From an uncultured Lachnospiraceae bacterium (lineage in GTDB: Bacteria; Bacillota; Clostridia; Lachnospirales; Lachnospiraceae): DNA of 33,505 nt. Positions 33,479 through 33,505 of this stretch are shown in pieces (within the stretch, counting starts at the first letter, position 1; the number at the start of each line of letters is the position of its first letter). Position numbers and translations under genes: made by a program. The stretch spans positions 1 through 33,505 of the forward strand of contig CAMLYL010000028.1 in NCBI GenBank assembly GCA_946491665.1, read 5' to 3'. Below the pieces are notes generated by a model that saw only the letters and a program-made list of their open reading frames with translations, ran no database searches and was not told the DNA's origin.

Positions 33479-33505
33479 TTGTTTCAAAATATAATAAAAA
33501 CCTTG

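Overview
The window looks like the chromosome of a gut-type anaerobic member of the Bacillota, most likely Lachnospiraceae or a close clostridial relative. The signs are strong AGGAGG-type ribosome sites, several TTG/GTG starts, a secreted GH20 hexosaminidase, ferredoxin-type Fe-S aldo/keto reductase, PadR/TetR-controlled modules and a type I-C CRISPR system. The genus cannot be fixed from sequence alone.

Layout, left to right. (1) 1-6365: a 1645-residue secreted GH20-family glycosidase on the minus strand, diverging from a tyrosine recombinase. (2) 6430-8127: an AzgA-type purine permease with its own promoter and a strong shared terminator. (3) 8149-13685: a minus-strand catabolic operon (MFS, 6-oxocamphor-hydrolase-like crotonase, MFS, fumarylacetoacetate-hydrolase-family protein) divergent from a LysR regulator, with a well-placed LysR box between them. 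Two carbon-carbon bond hydrolases plus two transporters suggest uptake and ring or side-chain cleavage of an unidentified diketone-like organic acid. (4) 13692-16148: small membrane and zinc-ribbon proteins, a structured repeat, a SnoaL/NTF2-like protein and a collapsed phosphotransferase pseudogene. (5) 16296-19404: a PadR/DUF1048 operon and a TetR-controlled MFS exporter, each with a palindromic operator at its promoter. (6) 19429-22617: Fe-S aldo/keto reductase, citrate synthase and the NAD-dependent RNA 2'-phosphotransferase KptA. (7) 22618-24744: a membrane-bound XRE/zinc-ribbon regulator lying between two direct copies of the structured repeat, then a SAM methyltransferase. (8) 24757-33450: a type I-C CRISPR-Cas locus read on the minus strand: a DUF3990 gene with its partner, cas5c, cas8c, cas7, cas4, cas1, cas2, leader, and an array of 34 clear repeats plus one degenerate terminal repeat.

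The most unusual points are these. A DUF3990 (ADP-ribosyltransferase-like) gene and its usual partner occupy the head of the cas operon, where cas3 normally sits. A methyltransferase directly behind the array takes its ribosome-binding site from the decayed last CRISPR repeat. A ~180-bp three-hairpin repeat with sharp ends occurs three times within 9 kb. The LysR-controlled operon is built around a crotonase that keeps the active-site pattern of 6-oxocamphor hydrolase. No cas3 is visible; it may lie just beyond the right edge.
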